From assembly GCA_032209605.1 (NCBI GenBank), contig JASFXZ010000033.1:2659001-2723000 (forward strand): a stretch of 64,000 nucleotides of DNA, given 5' to 3'. Made by a program: the position numbers and the translations under genes. The notes beneath the pieces were generated by a model that searched no databases, was not told the origin of the DNA, and was given only the letters and a program-made list of their open reading frames with translations. Shown in pieces: positions 45,112-56,424 of this stretch. Positions within the stretch are counted from its first letter, which is position 1. Every line of letters begins with the position of its first letter. Source of the DNA: Mactromeris polynyma. Lineage: Eukaryota > Mollusca > Bivalvia > Venerida > Mactridae.

Positions 45112-47125
45112 CTGAAAATATAATGAAAACTATTACTCATCATATGGTGGTCCCTTATGCCCAACTGCTTCCAAATCCCACCATGATAAAGTTATATACA
45201 GGACACGAACCACTATCAAAAGTAAGGCTTATATAGCAAAACTGACAAAGCTCAGGGGCGCACAATGACCTTGAAATTGAAGCTTTGGACACCGATCATC
45301 GGCACAACACGTCCTCATCATATGGTGGTCACTTCTGCTAAAGTATCTGCGACGGTTGAATCATGATCATAAATAGTCACAGTGTGTTTTAAAAAAAGAA
45401 ATTAAAACCATCAACTATAGGCTGAGGGTAATGACATTTTAATACATAAAAATCCCACTTGCCTGATTTATGTTGATAAGGATAATCTCCGACAAGAAAG
45501 ACGTACTGGTTCCGTTCTTTAACGGTGGGAAGAAAATTAAAGTAAATATGATATCAGACACAAACTCGCTGATGACGTCATCATTACGTACACTTTCGTA
45601 GCAAAACTATTATACAGGAATTAACATGATGGTGTCGGTAAAATAGTACCGACATAATGATGTACCCAGACATTGCTGTACGTCCACTTGGAAAATTACA
45701 TAGTGGGCGGTGTAGTGCCACATGCAGTCCGTGCTGCATATAGTTCGCGCATTAATTTCGTGGCGAGGCTTGCTATAGACGGCCAAAAGGCATGGTCAAA
45801 ATTGTGTTTACTCAAACTTCTATGTACACATTCAAAAGGAATATAATTGTGCGTTACCTGGCATACTATCCCCACATCAGACATTTGAAAAAATAATATC
45901 CTGTGTCAATTCTGGGTGTGTTTAATAAAATAACAGAAACAATACGCTAAAATAAAATAAATTGTTTGGTTAAGTGTTGCTTGATTAAAATCCTATCAAC
46001 AGTTTCGAGTAGTTTAAAGCGAATAACCATTAACATAATTATTTGATCACATCGCCACAGCCGTAGACGGTCGGACCCGGGATCAAACCCGCGACATTCG
46101 GGCTGAATTTAGTGCTATGCCGACTGCGCTAGACGGGGATTCATAATAAATCATTATTATTATCATCATCATCTTAACAGATAACACCAATGTGCGTTAG
46201 CAGTTAGCAATTAATGCGAAACAAATGTGTTCAAAAATGTGTTTAAACTAATTATTTCGGTGAGGTTTCGTTACCATCCAAAAATAGGTCATACATGTAG
46301 AAGGTGAAGTGCCGACAAACATATATATGCGCTCTAAAATGTAATTGCACATAAAAGGGTAATAACTCCCAAGAAAATCATTCGACCGACTGTGTTTAAG
46401 GATCATTGTTTATGATACATAAGTCAGTTTATCTCCTTTTAAAATTTAACTATTTGATACTGCTATCTTATTCAAATATTGGTTACAGTAAAAAATCTTG
46501 AAGAGAAGTGAGCCAAATGCGGTGTCGAGGCACAAGTCTGCCGCATAAAGCATACGTGAACTAAATGGGGCACGGACTGTATGTGGCAAAACTACAATTT
46601 CTTATTTTATTATTGTCAGTAATACAGTTTAATGTACCATTATAACGCACAAATAACACACAACAAATGCATTTTGTCTAAAACTCCCTCGCGATTTTCT
46701 CGATGAACTGTGTATTCGCCGCATCATATGCGAATACAACTCTGAACTAATAACTAATATTAGACATTTATAAGTTAATACGAATCCGAAGTTGAGATCT
46801 AAATCAGAGAAAGATACGGTGTTACAAAGGGGTGATCTCAAAACTATTTTTATTAAGGACATACTAAGGCACAGAAACATAACAATATAATACAATTATC
46901 ATATATTTAATAACTTGAATTAATTGACCTACTTTGGTCAGTATGTAAACAATAATACATCAGCACATATTGTCACAAAACAGCCTAAATGTCATCTGAA
47001 TCGATCAAATATACAGTAAACTACTTGCAGAGATATTTCATACTTTCATTATCTAGGCTTAATGGACGACAGGTCTAGGAAGGAAAGGTTGTTGGTTATG
47101 TTCCCTACTATTCTGTAGCCACCAC
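45112..47125. other. Mostly non-coding, with inverted repeat and tRNA-like remnant
   Basis: 45713-45746 and 46557-46590 are imperfect inverted copies (TGCCACAT.CAGTCCGTG...TAGTTC), and resemblance continues inward for about 40 bases. No intact gene. Confidence 0.45.
46062..46135 (-). repeat. tRNA-like remnant
   Basis: The minus strand starts CCCCGTCTAGCGCAGTCGG (A box) and contains the B box GGGTTTGATCCC, 40 bases downstream, with T-stem pairs GCGGG/CCCGG partly kept. The anticodon arm is unpaired. Pseudo-tRNA or SINE head. Confidence 0.5.
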
Positions 47126-47129
47126 CAGA

Positions 47130-48035
47130 GCATACAAAATATATAAAACAGATTATTTCCATGATCACAGCAATGGTTAGCTTGCCCCATCACCAGATTC
47201 GGATATTCGGCATTGGCTTTTCAGTGCAGATAAAACTTCTTATCAAAAAAAAGTCGAATTTTCCAGTAACAGGTATCAATTTGATCAAATCACCGGCGAA
47301 ACACCTGAGACTCTTATAGACCTTGCAAACTTCATTACACTGAGCATTACACGAGTACATATACTTTCTGTGCGAAACCGCATTTTACTTTGTTTGACTT
47401 GGCTTTCCATACCATACGCTGGCTACAATTTTCAGTGTAAGTGTGCCTACAGTAAACAATTAAATCCGGAATCTTATTCGAATCTGGCATGAAAAGGTGA
47501 GCCCATTCGTATGTTGGCCAACTGTATGCGAATGGTGAGGAATGCGAAGAATTTGATCAGAACTTCCCCATGCACTTTGCAATAGATGGCACATCTAACA
47601 GAATATATAGACCTGAAACTGAGCCACAAGTGCAATATTATTCTGGACACAGATGCTACCTTGCCATTCATACCCAGGCTATTGTAGACGCCTATGGGGA
47701 TATTCGATATGTCGAAACCGGATGTCTCGGTCATACAAACGATGCCCAACAGTTCGGGTTGATGCGTCGAGTAGGCAGTGACTTAATGTTTCCAAGATGA
47801 TTGTCATTTACGTGGAGATAACATTAATCCGAACCGTGGACCAGTTATGACTCCATATACAACAGCACAATTAGCCAGAAAGAAGGGAGGAATGCAGCGT
47901 AAATGCTTAAAATTAACCGTCGAATGCGTAAATATCGAGTTCGTGTTGATGGCGACACCCAAGGAACTTATTAACCTCTGTTGTACTTGTGCATCACTTG
48001 TTTGTCGTAGAAAACAAATGGAAATAAATTTGTAA
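47130..48035 (+). pseudogene. DDE_4 (Harbinger/ISL2EU-type) transposase, frameshifted
   Basis: A helix-turn-helix-like lead, ITGETPETLIDLANFITLSI, is followed by NRILLCLTWL (47275-47400). The catalytic core starts at 47570 with HFAIDGTSNRIYRPE (first Asp), then YYSGHRCYLAIHTQAIVD and GCLGHTNDAQQF (second Asp). After a frameshift near 47796 comes RGDNINPNRGPVMTPY (probable third acidic residue) and, after another shift, the basic NRRMRKYRVRV end. A full enzyme would cut and paste its element. This copy has at least three frame breaks. No terminal repeats were found nearby. Confidence 0.7.
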
Positions 48036-48429
48036 CATGTTCCTTAATATCTTTTATAGTTATTGCCCCAAACTTTTACTGTAGTAAATTTCCCCATCAA
48101 TTATTAAAACCCCAGTAATTTTTTGCTGTAATTCGCTATACGATTGTTGTTTCTGTTTGTGTTATCAATGTGTTTTGTATTTCCCTTTCCCCTGTGCAAT
48201 TCTTTCACTTTACACAGTGTTCAGATTGTTTCCTGCCCATTTTTGGCCTATTAAGGCCAGTTGTCCTGTGATTTTTTCCATCCATTTATTCCCACCTCCC
48301 CCTCCCTTTACTGCCCACTTTGATTCTCCTAGCTATTCCTTGTGGTCTGCTGGGCCATTCTTTGTACCTCAGTTCCTTAATATGTGTACTGTTTAACCTC
48401 CTTTAGTGCCTTATGTTTTGTGGATTGTT

Positions 48430-48515
48430 GTTTTTCCGCAGATCTGCGTGGGGAGGCACTGTCTTGTGTATGTGGCTTTCCCTGTAGTTACGTATTCTCT
48501 CTCTTTTATACTTGG
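48430..48515 (+). repeat. SINE tail fragment
   Basis: 'gatctgcgtggggaggcact', then 'gtggctttccctgtagttac' and 'gtattctctctc'. Shared with 8845-8900 and 58045-58110. Confidence 0.5.
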
Positions 48516-48893
48516 ATATTGGCATTGTGGCGTTTACCAGTAACACCCTGTTCATCCAGATGGACACGCCCGGTATTTAAGTTCATATTTTCATACAAAA
48601 CATTTTGACAAAATCTAATTAAAATCGTTATCGGACTCGGATTAACTTAAAAATGTTTACAATATAAATTTTGTTTTGAGATAACCCCTTTGTAACACGG
48701 TCTCTGTGTCGGATTAAGAACTTAATTTCGACTTCGGATTAACTATACATGTCCATTAGACTGGGGCGTTAGTTAACCTTTTTTTGGAAAAAGTCATCGC
48801 AGAGTTCGTGACTTTTGATACCTCCCGATGTATCACTGCGCATGATTTGCATACGACCAATCACTATGCCGAATTGATTGTGACATCACTGAT

Positions 48894-49052
48894 GCCCCGT
48901 TCTCACCGCCGATCTGAGTACCTAGATCAAACTCGATCATGCGGTCGTGAAATGATCTCCCTCGGTCTGCAGGGGGGTCCCACCAGGCTTGCAGCGGTCT
49001 ACATTGGTCGGTAGCGGCCGGGGTTTCAATACGATTCTTTTGACATGTCAAA
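48894..49052 (+). mobile_element. Harbinger terminal fragment (divergent copy)
   Basis: GCCCCGTTCTCACCGCCGAT at 48894 is nearly the same as the element end at 49297 in the inverted-repeat arm (GCCCCGTTCTCATCGCCGAT). It is followed by similar subterminal words. It ends where the inverted repeat starts, so it may be a piece of a second, related copy. Confidence 0.5.
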
Positions 49053-50103
49053 CGCAATAGGAGGCAACTGCCTACATGCCTCCATGTAATTTACGGCCCT
49101 GTAGGTGATAAAAGAATAAATGCTCTTACCAACGAAATTGTAACGACGAACACATCAACAATAATTCAACAATAATTTTTGAACCTCGAACTTTTAAATG
49201 AAATTCTCACGATGGATTCCGAAGCGAAGATATATTTACCTTCCGAACAATTTGCAAATTTAGGAAAGTTTCAAAGGAGAGTTGTAAGGCGGTTATGCCC
49301 CGTTCTCATCGCCGATCTGAGAACCTCGATCTTCCCGACCGGCCACATTCCGCGACCAAGCTCGACCAGGTGTTTGGTCGGGGGTCTAAACTACGGAAGG
49401 GGACCTCTGCCTGACCTGAAGTGGACCATACTAGATCAACTCAAGACCATTCCAGACCACTTTAGGACCACTCACCGACACACATCCCGACTTCTACTCG
49501 ACCTTCTCGACCCCTTCTCGATGTCTAGCCGATGAACACGATCATCCCGACCTCTAACCGACCACTACTCGAACTCTACCGGACTTATACCCGACCATGT
49601 ACTATCAGGCAAGATCGCATCACGATAGGAGCAGACTATGTATAAAACTGCAGATTTTGTTCGGTATTCAGTTGACCAAAGACTATCGAAGAAGCAACAT
49701 CATGGAAGTTGAACAGCAGGCATTATATAGACGTTTGTTAGTTGGCTGAGCTTCAACGCAGAATAATAAGGCGTAGGCGTGTACAACGTAGCAAGGCTAT
49801 CTGGTGTAGGCAGTGGCTGGCAAGTAAGCCACTGTATGGAGAGTATGAACAACTCCTGCAACTCAACCATGAATACCCTAATGGTTATAAGAATTTCCTT
49901 AGAATGGATGATAATTTGTTTGGGGAGATCGTTGGCCGTATATCACCAAGAATAAATCAGCAAGACACCAATTACATGTAATTACACAATTGTTTTATTA
50001 TCTGTTTCTGACTTCTTCTCCCGGACCGATGCGCGGATTGATCCGAAACTTGGTGTGGGTGATCGAGACTACTAGTAGATTCAAGTCTTTTCAAATCGGG
50101 CCA
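49053..50103 (+). repeat. Left arm of a 1.05-kb inverted repeat
   Basis: Reverse complement of 51096-52144. By eye the arms differ only at a few places: a 2-base indel plus substitutions near 49260-49275 and T/C near 49463. The arm contains part of a hAT-like MITE (to about 49100), the Harbinger end GCCCCGTTCTCAT at 49297, a subterminal array of CTCGACC/CCGACC words (49320-49610) and the start of the transposase gene (49701-49981). Confidence 0.95.
49701..49981 (+). pseudogene. Harbinger transposase N-terminus (left arm copy)
   Basis: ATG 49701 opens MEVEQQALYRRLL. A one-base shift near 49741 leads to AELQRRIIRRRRVQRS, then PLYGEYEQLLQLNHE and LRMDDNLFGEIVGRISPRIN. The block matches the N-terminal DNA-binding region of HARBI1-type transposases. 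The same shift is in the right arm, so it predates the duplication. The rest of the gene is missing on this side because the arm ends at 50103. Confidence 0.7.
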
Positions 50104-51095
50104 TGTCAAAACAATCCGTGTAGCGATCGAGAAGCCAGACGGCCTGTTAGCGGTCTGAAATACAGGTGTAGTTCATCGGGAAGACATCTAGTCACATATT
50201 TTTACCGACTGTACTCGATCTGTACTCGATCAACTAAACATGTACACGACCTGTACTCGATCTTGTACGACCACAATCTGATGCATTTACTCGATCAACT
50301 CGATAACTTACGGACCGCACCCTATCTCTACTCGAACATACACGACTTCTACCCGACCGCCTAGATACTCTTTTCAAGGATCACGATCAAGGTCACAGCG
50401 ACAGGTGACCATGCCAATGAGAAGAAAGAAGAGCCCACCTGCTGCCTACATTGGTGATGAGGCCGCCGAGGACAGCAGGCTATTTTGCTCGAGAAGGTTC
50501 ACAGTTGTTAACAGCTGAGCATCAGAGGCACTGACATTAGCTCCGACAATGATCCAGAAGAACTTTTAGTTTGCATCGACGACTGCGAGTAATATTATGT
50601 AAAATAGTCCTTGTAATTATAGAACGGTTTCTTTGTAAGGACATGTTTGCCATCAATTACCTCACAGACGCGAGGAATGTTCCAGTTTGTTTGGAAGTCA
50701 TCGGCAATCTGCTTCCACTGCTTATGGGTGATGACAGGTGGCAGTACCTCATCTGCATACTCCTGTATGATGGCTCCTAACACTTCTGGTATGAAGACGC
50801 ACATGGTGTTCTTAGCTACACGGAAGGAGTACATCAGCTCTGCATATGAAGCACCATTTGCAAGGTGGCGAGGGGTGATAGCTAACTATAGTTCAGGTTC
50901 CTGGGCTTGCCAAAACATATAAAAAGTTGTACAAATTATACATAACAGTTCTAAAAATATATAACAATATGTCTTGTTTTTCTACGTAGTTTAACTTTGT
51001 TTACAATAGAAACAGTTTAACAAATTATAAATTATATATTTATATTACAATTATTTCAAGTGACGAAAGACAATATATTTTACAGATGGTCACCG
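50104..51095. other. 992-bp spacer between the inverted-repeat arms
   Basis: The left part (50150-50370) has many CTCGATC/TCGATCAA words, like the subterminal arrays of the Harbinger ends. The right part carries the minus-strand transposase catalytic region. The last 170 bases (about 50925-51090) are plain AT-rich sequence. Confidence 0.7.
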
Positions 51096-51497
51096 TGGCC
51101 CGATTTGAAAAGACTTGAATCTACTAGTAGTCTCGATCACCCACACCAAGTTTCGGATCAATCCGCGCATCGGTCCGGGAGAAGAAGTCAGAAACAGATA
51201 ATAAAACAATTGTGTAATTACATGTAATTGGTGTCTTGCTGATTTATTCTTGGTGATATACGGCCAACGATCTCCCCAAACAAATTATCATCCATTCTGA
51301 GGAAATTCTTATAACCATTAGGGTATTCATGGTTGAGTTGCAGGAGTTGTTCATACTCTCCATACAGTGGCTTACTTGCCAGCCACTGCCTACACCAGAT
51401 AGCCTTGCTACGTTGTACACGCCTACGCCTTATTATTCTGCGTTGAAGCTCAGCCAACTAACAAACGTCTATATAATGCCTGCTGTTCAACTTCCAT
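50395..51497 (-). pseudogene. Harbinger (HARBI1-like DDE_4) transposase, broken
   Basis: Starts in the right arm (ATG 51497, frameshift, AELQRRIIRRRRVQRS...INQQDT) and, after a gap of about 300 bases, continues in the spacer. There it reads LAITPRHLANGASYAELMYSF, a segment with RVAKNTMCVFIPEVLGAI, WKQIADDF, and NIPRVCEVIDGKHV, whose Asp is the first catalytic residue. After a shift near 50590 comes ILLAVVDAN-stop-KFFWI.VGAN. The second catalytic Asp block SASDAQ is visible, but the third is missing by truncation near 50400. It is the donor side of the inverted duplication. It is not functional, though its transcript could pair with the left arm. Confidence 0.75.
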
Positions 51498-52144
51498 GAT
51501 GTTGCTTCTTCGATAGTCTTTGGTCAACTGAATACCGAACAAAATCTGCAGTTTTATACATAGTCTGCTCCTATCGTGATGCGATCTTGCCTGATAGTAC
51601 ATGGTCGGGTATAAGTCCGGTAGAGTTCGAGTAGTGGTCGGTTAGAGGTCGGGATGATCGTGTTCATCGGCTAGACATCGAGAAGGGGTCGAGAAGGTCG
51701 AGTAGAAGTCGGGATGTGTGTCGGTGAGTGGTCCTGAAGTGGTCTGGAATGGTCTTGAGTTGATCTAGTATGGTCCACTTCAGGTCAGGCAGAGGTCCCC
51801 TTCCGTAGTTTAGACCCCCGACCAAACACCTGGTCGAGCTTGGTCGCGGAATGTGGCCGGTCGGGAAGATCGAGGTTCTCAGATCGGCGATGAGAACGGG
51901 GCATAACCGCCTTACAACTCTCCTTTGTCTTTCATAAATTTGCAAATTGTTCGGAAGGTAAATATATCTTCGCTTCGGAATCCATCGTGAGAATTTCATT
52001 TAAAAGTTCGAGGTTCAAAAATTATTGTTGAATTATTGTTGATGTGTTCGTCGTTACAATTTCGTTGGTAAGAGCATTTATTCTTTTATCACCTACAGGG
52101 CCGTAAATTACATGGAGGCATGTAGGCAGTTGCCTCCTATTGCG
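51096..52144 (-). repeat. Right arm of the 1.05-kb inverted repeat
   Basis: Complement of the left arm. It contains the Harbinger 5' end (reverse complement of GCCCCGTTCTCAT, ending at 51902) and the transposase N-terminus (51457-51218). At the outer end it runs on into a complete hAT-like MITE at 52096-52207, whereas the left arm breaks inside the MITE. This suggests the right arm is the original. Confidence 0.95.
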
Positions 52145-52207
52145 GGCTGATTGTTTGTCTAAAAAGGGTCCAAAATTTTTTTCTAGGGGAGGCAATTTAC
52201 GGCCCTG
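52096..52207. mobile_element. hAT-like MITE, 112 bp
   Basis: The ends CAGGGCCGTAAATT and AATTTACGGCCCTG are perfect 14-bp inverted repeats with the CAGGG start typical of hAT elements. Inside, GGAGGCATGTAGGCAG and TGCCTCC make a further stem. The flanks ATCACCTA and ACCTCTAT do not match, so no intact 8-bp duplication remains. A truncated copy forms the outer end of the left arm. Confidence 0.7.
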
Positions 52208-53057
52208 ACCTCTATAGTAGAAGAGCACATACAACAAAATTCCATTTAAATATAAAACATACATGTATACAACACAAAAATGTTCAAAACGGACAAATAC
52301 ACAGTTTAAAGTACGGATCAAACATTAAAGACAGGTATGCATACATATAAACAACATACATGCATCAGTGGCAGAACAATCAGCAAAGTGAATGCATTAC
52401 ATTAGTCAGACATTCAATACAAGAGTATACAGGAGTAAACAAAATGACAGACCAAAACCATAATCCACTTATTCTTATCAGACGATGAAGACTTGAGTTT
52501 ACATGCATTTGAACAACACACACCAGTCAAACGACGAACATACATGTAAGCAAGCAACAACATAATCGCAATTTACTAACATTCGTGTAGTGACCTTGTC
52601 AACTTCGAACACTAGTTATAATATTCATATTATAATTGGGGTCATAAACTCGATACAATATCCAGAATCAAGTTGTGGCGCAACAGTTAACCAGTATGTT
52701 TAATTAGATTTACAAGCTATGAATCATTCAAGGTGAGTAAACTATTTACAAAAGGCGTATTGCGTATTTTCCGATCCGAGAAAATGTGGAACAAAAATTG
52801 TATAAATAATAACCGAGCGACTTCAAAGTATGATCGATTTCCTGATAACAGGACATAACACTAGCTGATGCACGACATTAGTACATTAGTGAAATAAAAT
52901 TCGTCATACAATTACATGTATGTCTATTAAATTAGACCAGAGCACGACTCTTAATGGCTCATAGTGTGGGCAACTGAAACCTTCATGTATACTCAACTGT
53001 TCGGTCAGGGCATCACATTTGAGGAATGTTTTAGATGGTGAGTAGGACATCAGTCTA
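52208..53057. other. No recognisable gene
   Basis: AT-rich, with short ORFs only. Nothing supported. Confidence 0.4.
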
Positions 53058-53130
53058 ATCCGTAGACCTGGGTTCGATTCCCGGTAGCGCCATTGACCGA
53101 CTTTTCGTGTTTCTCAAACTTGATTTTATT
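53058..53130 (+). repeat. Partial copy of the tRNA-like repeat
   Basis: Starts mid-tRNA at ATCCGTAGACCTGGG, keeps the T arm and 3' end, and continues through GACTTTTCGTGTTTCTCAAA into the same flank as 53331-53375. It is a 73-bp direct repeat of the full copy 240 bases downstream. Confidence 0.75.
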
Positions 53131-53259
53131 TCACTATTTACTACAGCTGGTGTTAAGTGCTGTGTGGCGGATGTAAAAATTCGCCCGTACTTCTTCCAAA
53201 GTGTAGTTTACCTTAATCATAAATTTATATATGATAAATTTACACGAAAATGACGTCAG

Positions 53260-53331
53260 GTCGCTGTGGTGTAGTGGTTAGCATAACGGACCGGCAATCC
53301 GTAGACCTGGGTTCGATTCCCGGTAGCGCCA
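53260..53331 (+). tRNA. tRNA-like sequence (GGC anticodon position), probably a pseudogene
   Basis: Closely matches 17323-17394; the only difference found is in the variable region (GTAGACC here, GTATACC there). Cloverleaf: acceptor GTCGCTG/TAGCGCC (one mismatch, one wobble), A box TGGTGTAGTGG, anticodon stem ACGGA/TCCGT with loop CCGGCAA, and B box GGTTCGATTCC. C at position 33 and the GGC anticodon argue against a normal decoding tRNA. It sits between the 9-bp inverted repeats ACACGAAAA (53242-53250) and TTTTCGTGT (53341-53349), each 9 bases from the cloverleaf. Confidence 0.5.
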
Positions 53332-54521
53332 TTGACCGACTTTTCGTGTTTCTCAAACTTGACTTTATTTAACAAGTGTTTAGGCAGCGCTTTCGTACAG
53401 ATTTCTCCATTGTGGTCCATTGACGACCAAGTTGCCAATAATGTATGTGATATACGGTATATACGTTCAATCCTTTTGAGGAATTCTGCATAGTACACAT
53501 GCCGCGATAGCATTGTTTTCCATTGCTATTTCGTTGGAAATTGTCATCCTTAAGGAACAACATTATGTAGTATCTGAGATTGTAAATACGTAAGATTCGC
53601 ATTATATCCGGTATAAAGCCTATAACTTGCCGTTCGTCGTTCAGATAATGCAACAGTCTGTTAACAAACACTTGCTTTGATAGATATTTGCAGGGAAGGC
53701 GACATAATTGACCAATGAATTACAGGCAATGGTAATTGATGTCTGATTCTATCGGTGCTAAGCCAAGTACGGTCAGCGAGACGTCTGTGTCACTATAAGG
53801 GTTTTGCGAGAATATTCATCGCCTGCCTAGGTTAACATATATATCGTCGATACAATTCACAAACAATTTCCGCTTTCATTTATAAATATTGCCCGCTCGC
53901 AGAAGTTACGAATTCGCTATTTATAGACAACGAAGGAAATAGCTTGTACCATGTCGCGCTCAGCAGACGAGTTGGAACAATATTCCGGAATCGGATTCAG
54001 ACCATTATTGTACCGCACACTGATACTGTAGCAAATCGTTAAATAGTAGCTGCAGTTACTACTAATCTCTGTTGTATTTTTTAAAAACAATAAAAAACCA
54101 TGACTGTAATTCCGTATTGTTAGGAATAAGGTAGAGCAATCGGATCACATCGGCTGTAGTCTGATTTCCGAATTGTAGTGAAATTGCCGAGATGTTGCTA
54201 TTAAAGGTAGAGTTCAATGTCGCACTAGAAGTAAACATGTGTGTCGAAAACGAATGGGATGTAATTCTCACTAATACACCTCTATAAATTGAGATATCGA
54301 ATGGTTACAGAAATACATAAACTGACACCGATACCGGATTTCGTATAAACTTGGAAAACATTTTTCTCAGAGAATATTGTTCCCTCTCGTCGATACATAT
54401 GGCGTTCTGTGACACCGAATGAACTAGTCGCGATGTCTATGACTATGAGCAAAGTTAATGTACTGACGCTTCGATTATCGGAGGAACGAATTAATATCGA
54501 CTGTCATGTGAGTACGTAGTT

Positions 54522-54724
54522 TTTCTAGCTCAGGTAGTAGAGTGATAGACTATAACCCAGCAGATCCGGGTTCGATTCCCAGTTTGGGCAGGTAATGTTC
54601 TTCAGTGACACTGTCTACGATGATATCTGGCACAAAAAAACAGGAAAACTGGTTAGGTCAATTGGCCGCTGTTTATGACTGAACATATATCGAAAACCTG
54701 CGTAAAACCTGATGAAACTAAACA
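54522..54724 (+). mobile_element. tRNA-derived SINE
   Basis: The tRNA-like head has A box TAGCTCAGGTAGTAG and B box GGTTCGATTCC. The body has AACTGGTTAGGT, GGCCGCTGT, and the tail GATGAAACTAAAC, as in the SINE at 16320-16582. No target duplication is recognisable. Confidence 0.75.
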
Positions 54725-56424
54725 TTTCGGCTAAACTCATGATCAGGCAAATGCCTGGATATATGTTAGACAATCATGAACAGTGTGCCGATACGACTAG
54801 TATGCGGACACTACCCTAATCAGCGTATTGTAAATTATTCCAGGGTGTTAACTGGATGACAAGCAGATGGTTTGTGCTAAATAATGGAACTATTTTGTTG
54901 CAACATTCGACCTACTCATATCGATATGCTAGGCTTATGTACTGATACATGTTTGCGACTGTATATATCGGTGCCGTATCGATATTCGCTGTATAGCCTC
55001 ATCCCATTTAAAATCAAATATCAACAGTGTACGCTGGGGTCCACATACTGCTTAAATTATGGCGTTGATTGTACCACATTTGGAGCCAAACTACGTATAT
55101 GCAGTGTGTTGTTTACAATCACAACTTCCCATACATTTTAGAGCAAGGATTTTTCTGACCAAGTGTCAACCTGTACCAGGTCACTATGTGACTTTGTATC
55201 TATAATAGAGATGTGACGATTAAATGATCCATCATGATGCAAGCACGCCCGATATTGTGAAAAATTGATGTATTGATCTGCCATGCTTAAGCATTAAAAT
55301 ACTAAAGGTAACATTTCAACAAGTCCGAAATGTGTATTGTCCGAAAACACATAGATCACATCGTTGGCAATAGTTTCAGTTTGTTTCAAATTGTTCATAC
55401 ATACCTCCCAAAACTGTTTCATTTTAATATACCGCGTATATGTAATGCTGGCTTGCAAGCCTGTTCAACTGACAATCAAATGATTTATAACAAGGTTCGT
55501 TTAAAAACAAGAAACTTTAAGACCGTGCGAGTACTCGCCCGCACACAACTCATTTCAAAGTGAAGCCGGTAAACTAAAACCTGTCTTATAAATGGTCCAG
55601 TTAAAACTAGTCATACATGCACGCTTTGAAATTAACATTGCTTGTAAGTGAAGCAGTCCCTCTGTCCATCCCCGAATGAGACTGTGCAATGCTTATACAA
55701 TCTCTGGTGGACAAGGCTTCACAGAACACAATAAACTTCTTCTGTCCTTTCAGTCCTTTGATCATGAATCGTTTTCACAATCTAAACAACATACATTATT
55801 GGTTTGATCATCATTGCCATTCGCAATATCGTCGACATTTTCAAATAAAGAATATGGGGTTGGTACTAGTAGTGTGAAGTATATATAAATGTCCATACAA
55901 CCAATCGCTACCACCGTTACATGTTTTGCGTAAGCGATTGGATGAAATATCAATAAATGTTTTGCCAAAGAGATCTGAACACGCATTGGTCATGTGTTAC
56001 TATATATACTCGGATTATTAAACATTGCTTATTTGTAGCGGCGTCTGTGTGAAAGAGGTAAGGTTATTTGAGTATTTGTGTAAAGTATCAAACTCTTTTA
56101 CCATGGGGTTGATGTTGAATTTAATGTATTTTCATTTTTCAAAATGTCTAATTAAAGTTCCAACGCTCTATCTATACATTCTTTTCAGTGGTTAAACGAT
56201 TTTTGCTTAATTACAATAAGAAATGGGAAATAATACATTAAACACAAATGGGCAAAATGTAAGTATAATATACAGGTTCATTACCGAAGATTGACAATTC
56301 GGACTACAATGTACACAATTTGAAAATATAAATGTATCTGATTTTGTTTATGAAATAATAATTATGACATATCAGTTTTGTTGTACTTTTTATTTTAGAA
56401 TGGTTTTATCGTAACTCGAGTAAT
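54725..56424. other. No recognisable gene; upstream region of the receptor gene
   Basis: AT-rich with short frames. A possible acceptor (pyrimidine run then TTTTAG at about 56398) just before the receptor's ATG hints at a 5' UTR intron. Confidence 0.4.

Noticed and set aside
49179..49535. A 118-codon ORF in the left inverted-repeat arm (also 111 codons in the right arm, minus)
   Set aside because: It spans the outer flank, the transposon end and the subterminal word array. Conservation follows from the duplication, and the sequence is explained by repeats, not coding.
49053..52144. The inverted repeat as a simple assembly artefact
   Set aside because: The arms differ by a small indel and substitutions, the spacer is unique, and the outer flanks differ (full versus cut MITE), which argues for a real rearrangement, though long reads would settle it.
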